Below are positions 35,362 through 44,107 of a stretch of 64,000 nucleotides of DNA, one piece after another. Made by a program: the position numbers and the translations under genes. The DNA lies in the NCBI RefSeq assembly GCF_000720255.1, contig NZ_JOJE01000001.1, forward strand, positions 709,270-773,269, given 5' to 3'. The notes under the pieces were generated by a model. That model was not told the DNA's origin and searched no databases. It saw only the letters and a list, made by a program, of their open reading frames with translations. Each line of letters starts with the position of its first letter. Position 1 is the first letter of the stretch. The DNA comes from Streptomyces griseus subsp. griseus (GTDB taxonomy: Bacteria; Actinomycetota; Actinomycetes; Streptomycetales; Streptomycetaceae).

Positions 35362-36012
35362 TCAGCCCATCTCCCAGAACAGCAACTCGGCGCCGACGAT
35401 CCCCACCGCCTCCAGCCCCTCCGCGTCCGTGATCCGCGCCGCGTCCCCCGGCCCCAACCGCTCCGCGCCCAGTGTCACCTCACCGCGCACCACATGCGCG
35501 TACACCTGTGCCGCGTCCGGTACGGCCGTCCGCTCCCCCGGCCCCAGACGCCGTACGTGGAGCATCGCGCCGGCCTCCGGGACCGCGTAGGGGGTGGAGT
35601 CGGCGATGCCGTGCACGATCTCGTACGCGGGATCACCTCCCGGTGTCAGCGGTGACAGCCACATCTGCACGAAGGTCAGGGGGGTGTCCCCGTCGTTGCG
35701 CTCCACGTGACGGACGCCACCGGCGGAGCTCAGGCGCTGCACGTCACCGGGCCGGACCCGGGTCTCGTGCCCCGTCGAGTCGCGATGCGTGAGCTCACCC
35801 TCGACGACCCAGGTCACGATCTCGGTGTGGCTGTGCGGGTGCTCGTCGAAGCCGGCGCCCGGGGCGAGCCGCTCCTCGTTGCAGGCGATCACCGCGCCGA
35901 AGCGCAGGTTGTCCGGGTCGTAGTGGGACCCGAAGGAAAAGGCGTGGAACGACTCGATCCCGGCCTCGGCGTCCCCTCCTGGGTAGCGCTCACCGGCGCG
36001 CCGCACGTCCAT
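35362..36012 (-). CDS. Pirin-family cupin protein
   Basis: ATG 36012 gives 216 residues. Two cupin domains are present, the first with the metal-binding motif GFDEHPHSHTEIVTWVVEG (HxHxxxE pattern), PGDVQRLSSAGGVRHVERN and the second degenerate, as in pirins. Bacterial pirins include quercetinases and regulatory proteins; which one this is cannot be told. The start is separated from fasR by a 212-nt divergent space holding a large dyad. It converges on the serine hydrolase. Confidence 0.9.
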   Translation of the reverse strand: MDVRRAGERYPGGDAEAGIESFHAFSFGSHYDPDNLRFGAVIACNEERLAPGAGFDEHPHSHTEIVTWVVEGELTHRDSTGHETRVRPGDVQRLSSAGGVRHVERNDGDTPLTFVQMWLSPLTPGGDPAYEIVHGIADSTPYAVPEAGAMLHVRRLGPGERTAVPDAAQVYAHVVRGEVTLGAERLGPGDAARITDAEGLEAVGIVGAELLFWEMG

Positions 36013-36104
36013 CACACGACCACCGTAGACCCGCGGCCCCCGGCAAGAGCCCACCGACCCCAACTGCACCCACGCGTCGGCCGGGAGGGAGCCGCAGGGG
36101 CTCG

Positions 36105-36170
36105 CCGGTGGTGAGAGTGCGAACGCGCGGAGGCGCGAAGCGCTGAGCACGATCGCACTCTCGACACCGG
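36105..36170. promoter_or_regulatory. Imperfect dyad between pirin and fasR
   Basis: CCGGTG-GT-GAGAGTGCG (36105-36121) pairs with CGCACTCTC-GA-CACCGG (36154-36170), 15 pairs with a 2-nt internal mismatch. The arms enclose 32 nt in the divergent control region, 55 nt before fasR. It may be a regulator site or a leader hairpin. Confidence 0.5.
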
Positions 36171-36224
36171 CACAGAGCGCCCCCGGAGGCGACCGACCCA
36201 TCCGGGATAAGGCAGTCTTGTCCC

Positions 36225-37430
36225 GTGCCCGAACCCGAAACCAACGTCAGTAAAGCCGCAGCGCACGATGCTCATTCCCACGCCGCGACCCTGAAGCGGC
36301 TGGAGAAGTCCTCCGGGAGTCTCGCCGCCCAGGCCATCGCGCGGATGGACGAGACGCTGCCGTGGTACCGGGCCATGCCCCCGGAGAACCGTTCCTGGAT
36401 CGGGCTCGTCGCCCAGGCCGGTATCGCCGCGTTCACCGAGTGGTTCCGTCGCCCCGACGCCCCGCAGGCCATCTCGACGGATGTCTTCGGCACCGCGCCG
36501 CGCGAGCTGACCAGAGCCATCACCCTGCGCCAGACGGTGGAGATGGTGCGCACCACGATCGAGGTCATGGAGAGCGCGATCGACGAAGTGGCGGCGCCGG
36601 GCGACGAGAACGTGCTCCGGGAGGCGCTGCTCGTCTACGCCCGGGAGATCGCCTTCGCCACCGCGCAGGTGTACGCCCAGGCCGCCGAGGCCCGCGGCGC
36701 CTGGGACGCGCGCCTGGAGTCGCTCGTCGTCAACGCCGTGCTGAGCGGCGAGGCCGACGAGGGCGCGGTGAGCCGGGCCGCGGCCCTCGGCTGGAACGCT
36801 CCCGAGCATGTGTGCGTGGTGCTGGGCACCGCGCCCGACGGGGACAGCGAACTGACGGTCGAGGCCATCCGGCGTGCCGCGCGGCACGCCAAGCTCCAGG
36901 TGCTCACGGGGGTGCTCGGGTCACGGCTCGTGGTGATCGCGGGCGGCAGCGACAATCCGCTCGGCGTGGCCAAGTCGCTGATCGGCCCGTACGCCGCCGG
37001 TCCCGTCGTCGCGGGTCCCGTGGTGCCCGATCTGCTGGCCGCGACGCGGTCCGCGCAGGCCGCCGCGGCCGGGCTCAAGGCGTGTTCGGCCTGGCAGGAC
37101 GCCCCGCGGCCGGTGCTGTCGGACGATCTCCTGCCGGAGCGCGCGATCGCCGGTGACCCGAGCGCCCGCGAGCAGTTGGTGGAGGAGATCTACAGACCGC
37201 TGGAGGAGGCCGGTTCGGCGCTCCTCGAAACACTCTCCGTCTATCTCGAACAGGCGAGCAGTCTGGAGGGCGCGGCGCGGATGCTGTTCGTCCATCCCAA
37301 CACCGTGCGCTACCGGCTTCGACGTGTGACTGACGTCACCGGATGGTCACCATCCGATGTACGCTCGGCCTTCACGTTGCGGATCGCTCTGATCCTGGGG
37401 CGTCTGGCCGACGGAGATTCGCAGCCCTAG
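36225..37430 (+). CDS. fasR: FasR, PucR-family activator of fatty acid synthesis
   Basis: The 401-residue protein (GTG start) has a PucR/CdaR-type layout: an N-terminal sensory region with a helical bundle, a central GGDEF-related domain, and a C-terminal helix-turn-helix of the PucR type (LSVYLEQASSLEGAARMLFVHPNTVRYRLRRVTDVTG, about 345-380). In S. coelicolor the orthologue next to the fab genes, FasR, activates fabD-fabH-acpP-fabF and is required for growth. Its place, 89 nt before fabD and on the same strand, supports the same role here. It probably senses fatty-acyl or CoA thioester status. Confidence 0.93.
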   Translation: MPEPETNVSKAAAHDAHSHAATLKRLEKSSGSLAAQAIARMDETLPWYRAMPPENRSWIGLVAQAGIAAFTEWFRRPDAPQAISTDVFGTAPRELTRAITLRQTVEMVRTTIEVMESAIDEVAAPGDENVLREALLVYAREIAFATAQVYAQAAEARGAWDARLESLVVNAVLSGEADEGAVSRAAALGWNAPEHVCVVLGTAPDGDSELTVEAIRRAARHAKLQVLTGVLGSRLVVIAGGSDNPLGVAKSLIGPYAAGPVVAGPVVPDLLAATRSAQAAAAGLKACSAWQDAPRPVLSDDLLPERAIAGDPSAREQLVEEIYRPLEEAGSALLETLSVYLEQASSLEGAARMLFVHPNTVRYRLRRVTDVTGWSPSDVRSAFTLRIALILGRLADGDSQP

Positions 37431-37432
37431 CC

Positions 37433-37453
37433 TTTTGTCGAGACCGCACAAAA
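37433..37453 (+). promoter_or_regulatory. Inverted repeat in the fabD control region
   Basis: TTTTGT (37433-37438) and ACAAAA (37448-37453) form a 6-bp inverted repeat with a 9-nt spacer, right after the fasR stop, in an otherwise GC-rich stretch. It is a candidate binding site for FasR. A GGGCGGC-CGTG-GCCGCCC hairpin lies closer to fabD at 37484-37501. Confidence 0.5.
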
Positions 37454-37519
37454 CCCCCTGCTGTTCTTCGTCCCTGTCCCCACGGGCGGCCGTGGCCGCC
37501 CTCAAGAGAGAGTGTGAGA

Positions 37520-38431
37520 GTGCTCGTACTCGTCGCTCCCGGCCAGGGCGCCCAGACGCCCGGCTTCCTGACCCCATGGCTCGACCTCCCCGGCGCCGCC
37601 GACCGCGTCGCCGCCTGGTCGGACGCCATCGGTCTCGACCTCGCCCACTACGGCACCCAGGCCGACGCCGACGCGATCCGCGACACGGCGGTGGCCCAGC
37701 CCCTCCTCGTCGCCGCCGGCCTGCTGTCGGCTTCGGCGCTCGGCGAGGTCGTTCCCGGCGCCGTCGCCGGTCACAGCGTCGGTGAGATCACCGCGGCCGC
37801 CTTCGCGGGCGTCCTCGACGACACCGCCGCGCTGACCCTGGTGCGCAAGCGGGGCCTGGCGATGGCCGAGGCCGCCGCGATCACCGAGACCGGCATGTCG
37901 GCGCTGCTCGGCGGTGACCCCGAGGTGACCGTCCCGCACCTGGAGAAGCTCGGCCTGACCGCGGCGAACGTCAACGGCGCGGGTCAGATCGTGGCCGCCG
38001 GGACGCTGGAGCAGCTCGCCGCGCTGGAGGCGGACAAGCCCGAGGGCGTCCGTCGTGTCGTCGCCCTGAAGGTCGCCGGCGCCTTCCACACGCGGCACAT
38101 GGCGCCCGCGGTCGAGACGCTGGCCGCGGCCGCCAAGGAGCTCGCGCCCGGTGACCCGAAGGTCACCTACGTCTCCAACAAGGACGGGCAGACCGTCGCC
38201 GGCGGCGTCGAGGTCCTCGACCGGCTCGTCGGCCAGGTCGCCAACCCGGTCCGCTGGGACCTGTGCATGGAGACGTTCAAGGAGCTCGGCGTCACCGCCC
38301 TGGTGGAGGTCTGCCCCGGCGGCACGCTCACCGGGCTCGCCAAGCGGGCACTGCCCGGCGTCGCGACGCTCGCCCTGAAGACCCCCGACGACCTCGACGC
38401 CGCTCGCGAGCTCATCGCCGAGCACGCCTGA
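37520..38431 (+). CDS. fabD: Malonyl-CoA:ACP transacylase
   Basis: GTG 37520 (VLVLVAPGQGAQTPGF) is chosen with AAGAGAGAG 7 nt upstream; GTG 37514 in frame is possible. The 303-residue enzyme moves malonyl from CoA to the ACP phosphopantetheine. The nucleophile elbow GHSVGEITAAAFAGV places the catalytic Ser at 86; the partner His lies in FHTRHMAP. Arg for malonyl binding is in LVRKRGLAMAEAA. It is first of the fabD-fabH-acpP-fabF operon; fabH starts 17 nt after its stop. FasR is expected to activate it. Confidence 0.96.
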   Translation: MLVLVAPGQGAQTPGFLTPWLDLPGAADRVAAWSDAIGLDLAHYGTQADADAIRDTAVAQPLLVAAGLLSASALGEVVPGAVAGHSVGEITAAAFAGVLDDTAALTLVRKRGLAMAEAAAITETGMSALLGGDPEVTVPHLEKLGLTAANVNGAGQIVAAGTLEQLAALEADKPEGVRRVVALKVAGAFHTRHMAPAVETLAAAAKELAPGDPKVTYVSNKDGQTVAGGVEVLDRLVGQVANPVRWDLCMETFKELGVTALVEVCPGGTLTGLAKRALPGVATLALKTPDDLDAARELIAEHA

Positions 38432-38448
38432 AAGGGAGCCCGAGAGCA

Positions 38449-39450
38449 ATGTCGAAGATCAAGGCAAGCAAGGGCGCCCCGTACGCGCGCATCCTCGGCG
38501 TGGGCGGCTACCGCCCGACCCGGATCGTGCCCAACGAGGTGATCCTGGAGACGATCGACTCCTCCGACGAGTGGATCCGCTCCCGTTCGGGCATCGAGAC
38601 CCGGCACTGGGCCTCCGACGAGGAGACGGTCGCCGCGATGTCGATCGAGGCGTCCGGCAAGGCCATCGCCGATGCCGGCATCACCGCCGAGCAGATCGGC
38701 GGCGTGATCGTCTCGACGGTCTCGCACTTCAAGCAGACCCCGGCCGTCGCCACCGAGATCGCCGACAAGCTGGGTACGAACAAGGCCGCCGCCTTCGACA
38801 TCTCCGCCGGCTGCGCGGGCTTCGGCTACGGCCTGACGCTCGCCAAGGGCATGGTGGTGGAAGGTTCCGCCGAGTACGTGCTCGTCATCGGCGTCGAGCG
38901 GCTGTCCGACCTGACCGATCTGGAGGACCGGGCGACCGCCTTCCTGTTCGGTGACGGCGCCGGCGCGGTCGTCGTGGGCCCCTCCCAGGAGCCGGCGATC
39001 GGCCCCACGGTCTGGGGTTCCGAGGGCGACAAGTCCGAGACCATCAAGCAGACCGTGCCGTGGACGGACTACCGCGACGGCACGGTGGAGAAGTTCCCCG
39101 CGATCACCCAGGAGGGCCAGGCGGTCTTCCGCTGGGCCGTGTTCGAGATGGCGAAGGTCGCCCAGCAGGCGCTGGACGTGGCCGGAGTCGCCCCGACCGA
39201 ACTGGACGTCTTCATCCCGCACCAGGCCAACGAGCGGATCATCGACTCGATGGTGAAGACCCTGAAGCTGCCGGAGAACGTCACCGTCGCCCGTGACGTC
39301 CGCACCACCGGCAACACCTCGGCCGCCTCGATCCCGCTCGCGATGGAGCGGCTCCTGGCGACCGGTGAGGCGAAGAGCGGCGACACCGCGCTCGTCATCG
39401 GATTCGGGGCGGGTCTCGTGTACGCCGCCACTGTCGTTACCCTCCCCTAG
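38449..39450 (+). CDS. fabH: 3-oxoacyl-ACP synthase III
   Basis: The 333-residue enzyme condenses an acyl-CoA primer with malonyl-ACP to begin fatty acid synthesis. The thiolase-fold catalytic triad is intact: Cys122 in ISAGCAGFGYG, His258 in FIPHQANERI and Asn289 in TTGNTSAASIP. Streptomyces FabH prefers branched starters such as isobutyryl- and anteiso-type CoA; the sequence does not contradict this, but specificity is family knowledge. It follows fabD by 17 nt with GAAAGGGAG before ATG 38449. Confidence 0.96.
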   Translation: MSKIKASKGAPYARILGVGGYRPTRIVPNEVILETIDSSDEWIRSRSGIETRHWASDEETVAAMSIEASGKAIADAGITAEQIGGVIVSTVSHFKQTPAVATEIADKLGTNKAAAFDISAGCAGFGYGLTLAKGMVVEGSAEYVLVIGVERLSDLTDLEDRATAFLFGDGAGAVVVGPSQEPAIGPTVWGSEGDKSETIKQTVPWTDYRDGTVEKFPAITQEGQAVFRWAVFEMAKVAQQALDVAGVAPTELDVFIPHQANERIIDSMVKTLKLPENVTVARDVRTTGNTSAASIPLAMERLLATGEAKSGDTALVIGFGAGLVYAATVVTLP

Positions 39451-39552
39451 GCACTCCGTGCCGGATCATGCGGTCCGGTGCGGGACATGCACCAACCCTC
39501 CGCTCACGCGGCGGGAGCCACACCCTCTGGAACACAACGAAGGAGCGCCGAC

Positions 39553-39801
39553 ATGGCCGCCACTCAGGAAGAGATCGTCGCCGGTCTCGCCGACATCGTG
39601 AACGAGATCGCCGGCATCCCGGTTGAGGACGTCCAGCTGGACAAGTCCTTCACCGACGACCTGGACGTCGACTCGCTGTCCATGGTCGAGGTCGTCGTCG
39701 CCGCTGAGGAGCGCTTCGACGTCAAGATCCCCGACGAGGACGTCAAGAACCTCAAGACCGTCGGCGACGCGACCGACTACATCCTCAAGCACCAGGCCTG
39801 A
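39553..39801 (+). CDS. acpP: Acyl carrier protein
   Basis: The 82-residue acidic protein carries the phosphopantetheine site in DDLDVDSLSMVEV with Ser41, in a four-helix ACP fold. It shuttles growing acyl chains between fatty acid synthase enzymes. AAGGAGCG lies before ATG 39553. The 102-nt gap from fabH suggests a second promoter or a leader, but the gene order fabD-fabH-acpP-fabF is the conserved operon, and high ACP levels often require extra transcription. Confidence 0.97.
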   Translation: MAATQEEIVAGLADIVNEIAGIPVEDVQLDKSFTDDLDVDSLSMVEVVVAAEERFDVKIPDEDVKNLKTVGDATDYILKHQA

Positions 39802-39883
39802 GCAACGCTTGGGCCGGCCGCTGACCGGCCCCGCCACCCGGCGGTGGCGCCGCTGAATCCTCGTAACGTTGGAGAAAGAATCC

Positions 39884-41155
39884 GTGAGCCCGACCAATCG
39901 CACCGTGGTCGTCACCGGTATCGGCGCAACCACACCGCTGGGTGGCGACGCAGCCTCTACCTGGGAGGGTCTGATCGCCGGCAAGTCCGGCGTGAAGCCC
40001 TTGGAGCAGGAGTGGGCGGCCGATCAGGCCGTCCGCATCGCGGCGCCCGTCGCCGTGGAGCCCACCGAGGTCATCCCGCGGCCGCAGGCCCGCCGCCTGG
40101 ACCGCTCGGCGCAGTTCGCGCTGATCGCGGCGAAGGAGGCGTGGGCCGACGCCGGTTTCACCGCTCCTGCCGGTGAGGACACTTCCGTCGACCCGGACCG
40201 GCTCGGCGCGGTCATCGCCTCCGGCATCGGCGGTGTGACCACCCTGCTCGACCAGTACGACGTGCTGAAGGAGAAGGGCGTCCGCCGTGTCTCCCCGCAC
40301 ACCGTCCCCATGCTCATGCCGAACGGCCCGTCCGCCAACGTGGGTCTGGCCGTGGGCGCCCGCGCGGGCGTGCACACGCCGGTCTCCGCCTGCGCGTCGG
40401 GCGCCGAGGCCATCGGCTACGCTATCGAGATGATCCGCACCGGCCGCGCCGACGTCGTCGTCGCGGGTGGCACGGAGGCGGCGATCCACCCGCTTCCGAT
40501 CGCCGCGTTCGGCAACATGATGGCGATGTCCAAGAACAACGACGACCCGCAGGGCGCCTCGCGTCCCTACGACGTCGCCCGCGACGGCTTCGTCCTCGGC
40601 GAGGGCGCCGGCGTGATCGTCCTGGAGTCCGCCGAGCACGCCGCCAAGCGCGGGGCCCGCGTCTACGCGGAGGCCGTCGGCCAGGGCATCTCCGCCGACG
40701 GACACGACATCGTGCAGCCCGAGCCGGAGGGGCGCGGCATCTCGCACGCCCTGCAGAACCTGCTCGACAACACCGGCTTGAACCCGGCGGAGATCGTGCA
40801 CGTCAACGCGCACGCCACCTCCACCCCGGCCGGTGACATCGCCGAGCTGAAGGCGCTGCGCAAGGTGTTCGGCGACGACACCGACCACATGGCGGTCTCG
40901 GCGACCAAGTCGATGACCGGTCACCTGCTCGGTGGCGCCGGTGGCGTCGAGTCCGTCGCGACCGTCCTCGCCCTGTACCACCGGGTGGCTCCGCCGACCA
41001 TCAACGTGGAGAACCTCGACCCCGAGGCCGAGGCCAACGCCGACGTCGTCCGCGGCGAGGCGCGCAAGCTGCCCGTCGAGGGCCGTATCGCCGCCCTGAA
41101 CGACTCGTTCGGGTTCGGTGGCCACAACGTGGTGCTGGCGTTCCGCTCGGTCTGA
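39884..41155 (+). CDS. fabF: 3-oxoacyl-ACP synthase II
   Basis: GTG 39884 with GGAGAAAG upstream gives 423 residues. The enzyme elongates acyl-ACP using malonyl-ACP; the catalytic residues Cys170 (SACASGAEAIG), His310 (VNAHATSTPAGD) and His347 (SMTGHLLGGAGG) are all present in the classical KAS-II arrangement. The start at TTG 39869 used by a longer frame would disrupt the ribosome site. It ends the fab operon, 82 nt after acpP, and is followed 13 nt later by a 14-bp terminator stem. Confidence 0.96.
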   Translation: MSPTNRTVVVTGIGATTPLGGDAASTWEGLIAGKSGVKPLEQEWAADQAVRIAAPVAVEPTEVIPRPQARRLDRSAQFALIAAKEAWADAGFTAPAGEDTSVDPDRLGAVIASGIGGVTTLLDQYDVLKEKGVRRVSPHTVPMLMPNGPSANVGLAVGARAGVHTPVSACASGAEAIGYAIEMIRTGRADVVVAGGTEAAIHPLPIAAFGNMMAMSKNNDDPQGASRPYDVARDGFVLGEGAGVIVLESAEHAAKRGARVYAEAVGQGISADGHDIVQPEPEGRGISHALQNLLDNTGLNPAEIVHVNAHATSTPAGDIAELKALRKVFGDDTDHMAVSATKSMTGHLLGGAGGVESVATVLALYHRVAPPTINVENLDPEAEANADVVRGEARKLPVEGRIAALNDSFGFGGHNVVLAFRSV

Positions 41156-41168
41156 GCAACGCACGTGT

Positions 41169-41200
41169 GAGGGGCCCCCACCTGCTGGTGGGGGCCCCTC
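41169..41200 (+). terminator. fab operon terminator
   Basis: GAGGGGCCCCCACC (41169-41182) pairs perfectly with GGTGGGGGCCCCTC (41187-41200) around a TGCT loop, 13 nt past the fabF stop. Confidence 0.9.
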
Positions 41201-41241
41201 GTACGTGTCGCGTGCGTGTACGCGTGCGTGTCGCGTGCGTG
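41201..41241. repeat. GCGTGCGTGT-type short tandem repeat
   Basis: TGTCGCGTGCGTG occurs at 41206 and again at 41229, and nearby CGTG/GCGT units form a low-complexity run between the fab terminator and the DUF3145 gene. It may be slippage-prone; nothing else is visible. Confidence 0.55.
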
Positions 41242-41263
41242 GTTTCCGCGTGTCGGGCGTGGA

Positions 41264-41758
41264 TCACACGACCTGGTGCAGCCAGCGCACCGGCGCTCCC
41301 TCACCCGCGTACCTGAACGGCTCCAGTTCGTCGTCCCAGGGCTTGCCGAGCAGCTTGGACAGCTCGGCCTCCAGGTCCGTCTCCCCGCGCTGGCTGCGGA
41401 GCAGGGCCGCGCGCAGGCGGTCCTCGGGGATGAGGATGTCGCCGTGGATGCCGGTGACGGCGTGGAAGATGCCCAGGTCGGGGGTGCAGCTGTAGCGCTC
41501 GCCCTCGGCGGTGGGGCAGGGTTCGGCGGTCACCTCGAAGCGCAGGAGGTGCCAGCCGCGCAGCGCGGAGGCGAGTTTGGAGGCGGTGCCGGCCTGGCCC
41601 TGCCAGGAGAACTCCGAGCGCCAGGTGCCGGAGGCCGCGGGCTGCCGGATCCAGTCGAGGTTGACGCGCGTGCCGAGCACCCCGGCGATGGCCCACTCGA
41701 CGTGCGGGCACAGCGCGCGCGGCGCGGAGTGCACGTACAGAACTCCACGTGTCGTCAC
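41264..41758 (-). CDS. DUF3145 domain protein
   Basis: The 164-residue protein (MTTRGVLYVHSAPRALCPHVEWAIAGVLG) fits the actinobacterial DUF3145 family, of unknown function. VLYVHSA, a conserved EVTAEP-type strand, YSCTPDLGIFHAVTGIHGDILIPEDRL and WDDELEPFRYAGEGAPVRWLHQVV are its landmarks. It is soluble with no signal peptide. It always sits near the fab operon in Streptomyces to my knowledge, transcribed convergently as here, which is suggestive but not proof of a lipid-related role. Confidence 0.88.
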   Translation of the reverse strand: MTTRGVLYVHSAPRALCPHVEWAIAGVLGTRVNLDWIRQPAASGTWRSEFSWQGQAGTASKLASALRGWHLLRFEVTAEPCPTAEGERYSCTPDLGIFHAVTGIHGDILIPEDRLRAALLRSQRGETDLEAELSKLLGKPWDDELEPFRYAGEGAPVRWLHQVV

Positions 41759-42039
41759 CGGAACCTCCGGGCAGAGCGGGACATCTTGCTACTGGTCTGG
41801 TCGGCAGTGGCGTGGGGGCCACGTTGATGGCGAGGCTACCGTGCGGCGGCGCAAGGAGTGTGACGTACCGTCGGTCCCAGCGCCGCGAAACGCCTGCCAT
41901 TCACCCGGCAGGACGCCTGTAAGGGTGTGAAGCGTTCCATCTTGTGCGGCGCTTTGTGTGCGGGCGGGAACCCTCGCGCGTTGTTATGGAGGGGAGCGCG
42001 GCGCGACCCGTGTCGGACGACCGAGGGGATCACCAGGGA

Positions 42040-42927
42040 ATGCGGAAGCGAAGCCACCGGGCGCGGGCCGTTCTCGCCGTGACGACGACGGCCGTCCTGG
42101 GCGTCGCGGGGTGCGACGTCGTCGGTGGCTCCTCGGGGCCGTCCGGCACGAAGGCGAAGCCGTCGCCGAGCCGGACGTCGGTGTGGGACAGCAGCCCGGC
42201 GTCGGTGGCGGCCGTGGGGGATTCGATCACGCGTGGCTTCGACGCCTGCGCGATTCTGACGGACTGTCCCGAGGTGTCGTGGGCGACCGGAAACAGCCCC
42301 CGGGTGGACAGTCTGGCGGTGCGGCTGCTGGGGAAGTCGAAGGCGGCCACGCACAGCTGGAACTACGCGGTGACGGGGGCCCGGATGGCGGACCTGCCCG
42401 GGCAGATGACGCGGGCCGTGCGGCGAAAGCCGCAGCTGGTGGCAGTGATGGCGGGAGCCAACGACGCCTGCCGGAAGACCACGTCGGCGATGACGTCCAT
42501 CGCCGATTTCCGCGCGCAGTTCGAGCAGGCGATGAGCACCCTGCGCGGATCTCTGCCCAAGGCTCAGGTGTATGTGGCGAGCGTGCCGGACCTCAAGCGG
42601 CTGTGGTCGCAAGGGCGTACGAACGCGTTGGGCAAGCAGGTGTGGAAGCTGGGCATCTGCCCGTCGATGCTGGGCGACGCGGACGCCGTGAACGCGGCGG
42701 CGACCCAGCGGCGGGACACCGTGCAGAAGCGGGTGGAGGACTACAACAAGGTGCTGCGGGAGGTGTGCGCGAAGGACCGGCGGTGTCGTTTCGACGACGA
42801 CGCGGTGTACGACTACCGCTTCGGCACCGACCAGCTGAGTCACTGGGACTGGTTCCACCCCAGTGTGAACGGACAGTCCAGGTTGGCCGAGATCGCGTAC
42901 CGCACGGTCACGGCCAAGGAGGAGTGA
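42040..42927 (+). CDS. SGNH/GDSL-type hydrolase, lipoprotein
   Basis: ATG 42040 behind GAGGGG gives 295 residues. The signal ends at a lipobox (VLGVAGCDVV), so it is anchored outside the membrane. The SGNH blocks are: block I AAVGDSITRGFDAC (catalytic Ser), block III MAGANDACR (Asn) and block V DWFHPSVNGQSRLAE (Asp-x-x-His). It hydrolyses an ester of unknown nature, probably in the envelope. It lies 15 nt before the aldose 1-epimerase gene on the same strand, and so likely co-transcribed. Confidence 0.92.
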   Translation: MRKRSHRARAVLAVTTTAVLGVAGCDVVGGSSGPSGTKAKPSPSRTSVWDSSPASVAAVGDSITRGFDACAILTDCPEVSWATGNSPRVDSLAVRLLGKSKAATHSWNYAVTGARMADLPGQMTRAVRRKPQLVAVMAGANDACRKTTSAMTSIADFRAQFEQAMSTLRGSLPKAQVYVASVPDLKRLWSQGRTNALGKQVWKLGICPSMLGDADAVNAAATQRRDTVQKRVEDYNKVLREVCAKDRRCRFDDDAVYDYRFGTDQLSHWDWFHPSVNGQSRLAEIAYRTVTAKEE

Positions 42928-42942
42928 CTTAGAGTTCCGAAC

Positions 42943-43914
42943 ATGAACGAACTCTTCGGCACACTTTCCGACGGCACTCCGGTGCACCGCTGGACCTTGG
43001 AGCGAGCGGGCGTTCGAGTACGCATCCTGTCGTACGGCGGGATCGTGCAGTCGGCGGAGGTCCCGGACCGGGACGGCCGGGTCGGGAACGTGGTGCTGGG
43101 GTTCGCGGACCTCGACGGTTACCTCACGCATCCGGGGCCGTATCTGGGCGCCCTGGTCGGCAGGTACGCCAACCGGATCGGCGGGGCCCGCTTCGAGCTG
43201 GACGGGCGGACGTACACCCTCGCGACGAACAACGGGCCGAACTCGCTGCACGGCGGGGAGCGCGGATTCGACAAACGGGTGTGGGACGCGGCGCCGGTGG
43301 AACACGGGGTGCGGCTGAGCCTGGTCAGCGAGGACGGCGAGGAGGGCTTCCCGGGCCGCCTCGAGGTGTCGGTGACGTACACGCTGGACGCGTCCGGTGC
43401 GCTGCGGATCGCCTACGAGGCCGTCACGGACGCCCCGACCGTGGTGAACCTGACCAACCACAGCTACTTCCGGCTGTGTGATTCCGGGAACACCATCGGC
43501 CACGAGCTGCGCCTGGCCGCCTCCCGGTACACGCCGGTCGACACGGATCTGATCCCGACGGGCGAGATCGTGGACGTGACGGGGACACCGTTCGACTTCC
43601 GCAGGGCGCGCAGGACCGGCTACGGGTACGACAACAACTTCGCGCTGGACAAGGGCGTCACCGACACGCCGGTCGAGGTGGCCGAGCTGTACGACCCCAC
43701 GTCGGGGCGGGTGCTGGGCGTGGCGACGACCGAGCCGGGCATCCAGGTGTACACCGCCGACGGTCTGGGCGAACCCTTCGAGCCGTGCGAGGGCATCGCG
43801 CTGGAGACACAGCACTTCCCCGACTCCCCCAACCGCCCGGAGTTCCCCAGCACCGAGCTGCGCCCGGGGGATGTGTACCGCTCGGAGACGGTGTACTCGT
43901 TCTCGGCACGGTAG
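42943..43914 (+). CDS. galM: Aldose 1-epimerase (galactose mutarotase)
   Basis: The 323-residue protein interconverts alpha and beta anomers of aldohexoses. Family motifs are present: GALVGRYANRIGGARFELDG, NGPNSLHGGERGFDKRVW, VVNLTNHSYFRL (His as general acid) and [14 protein letters not shown] with catalytic Glu in LETQHFPDS. It follows the GDSL gene by 15 nt. A close paralogue of similar length lies at 61399, next to a sugar importer; this copy has no such sugar genes around it. Cytoplasmic. Confidence 0.93.
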   Translation: MNELFGTLSDGTPVHRWTLERAGVRVRILSYGGIVQSAEVPDRDGRVGNVVLGFADLDGYLTHPGPYLGALVGRYANRIGGARFELDGRTYTLATNNGPNSLHGGERGFDKRVWDAAPVEHGVRLSLVSEDGEEGFPGRLEVSVTYTLDASGALRIAYEAVTDAPTVVNLTNHSYFRLCDSGNTIGHELRLAASRYTPVDTDLIPTGEIVDVTGTPFDFRRARRTGYGYDNNFALDKGVTDTPVEVAELYDPTSGRVLGVATTEPGIQVYTADGLGEPFEPCEGIALETQHFPDSPNRPEFPSTELRPGDVYRSETVYSFSAR

Positions 43915-43955
43915 GACGCCTCAGCGGTCCTCGCACAGCGGACCCACAGGTACGA

Positions 43956-43988
43956 GCCCCGGTCCGGCGTCAGGTTCCGAACCGGGGC
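43956..43988 (+). terminator. Weak hairpin terminator after galM
   Basis: GCCCCGGT (43956-43963) pairs with ACCGGGGC (43981-43988), 8 bp with a 17-nt loop. It ends the rightward run from the GDSL gene and faces the leftward DUF2568 gene; the intervening AT-rich AGACCA-TGAAT-TGGTCT dyad (44078-44094) may assist. Confidence 0.5.
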
Positions 43989-44107
43989 AGGTACGTGCAC
44001 CAGACGTTAGGCGTCGTGGCGCTCGTCCGTCTCACGATCGAGCATCCGATCCGCGTTTTATACGAACCCTTCACAAAAGACCATGAATTGGTCTCCCCTA
44101 CTCTCCC

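Noticed and set aside
37343..37519. Extended fabD start inside the fasR end
   Set aside because: The longer frame overlaps fasR and lacks a ribosome site; GTG 37520 has a clear site and gives the normal FabD N-terminus.
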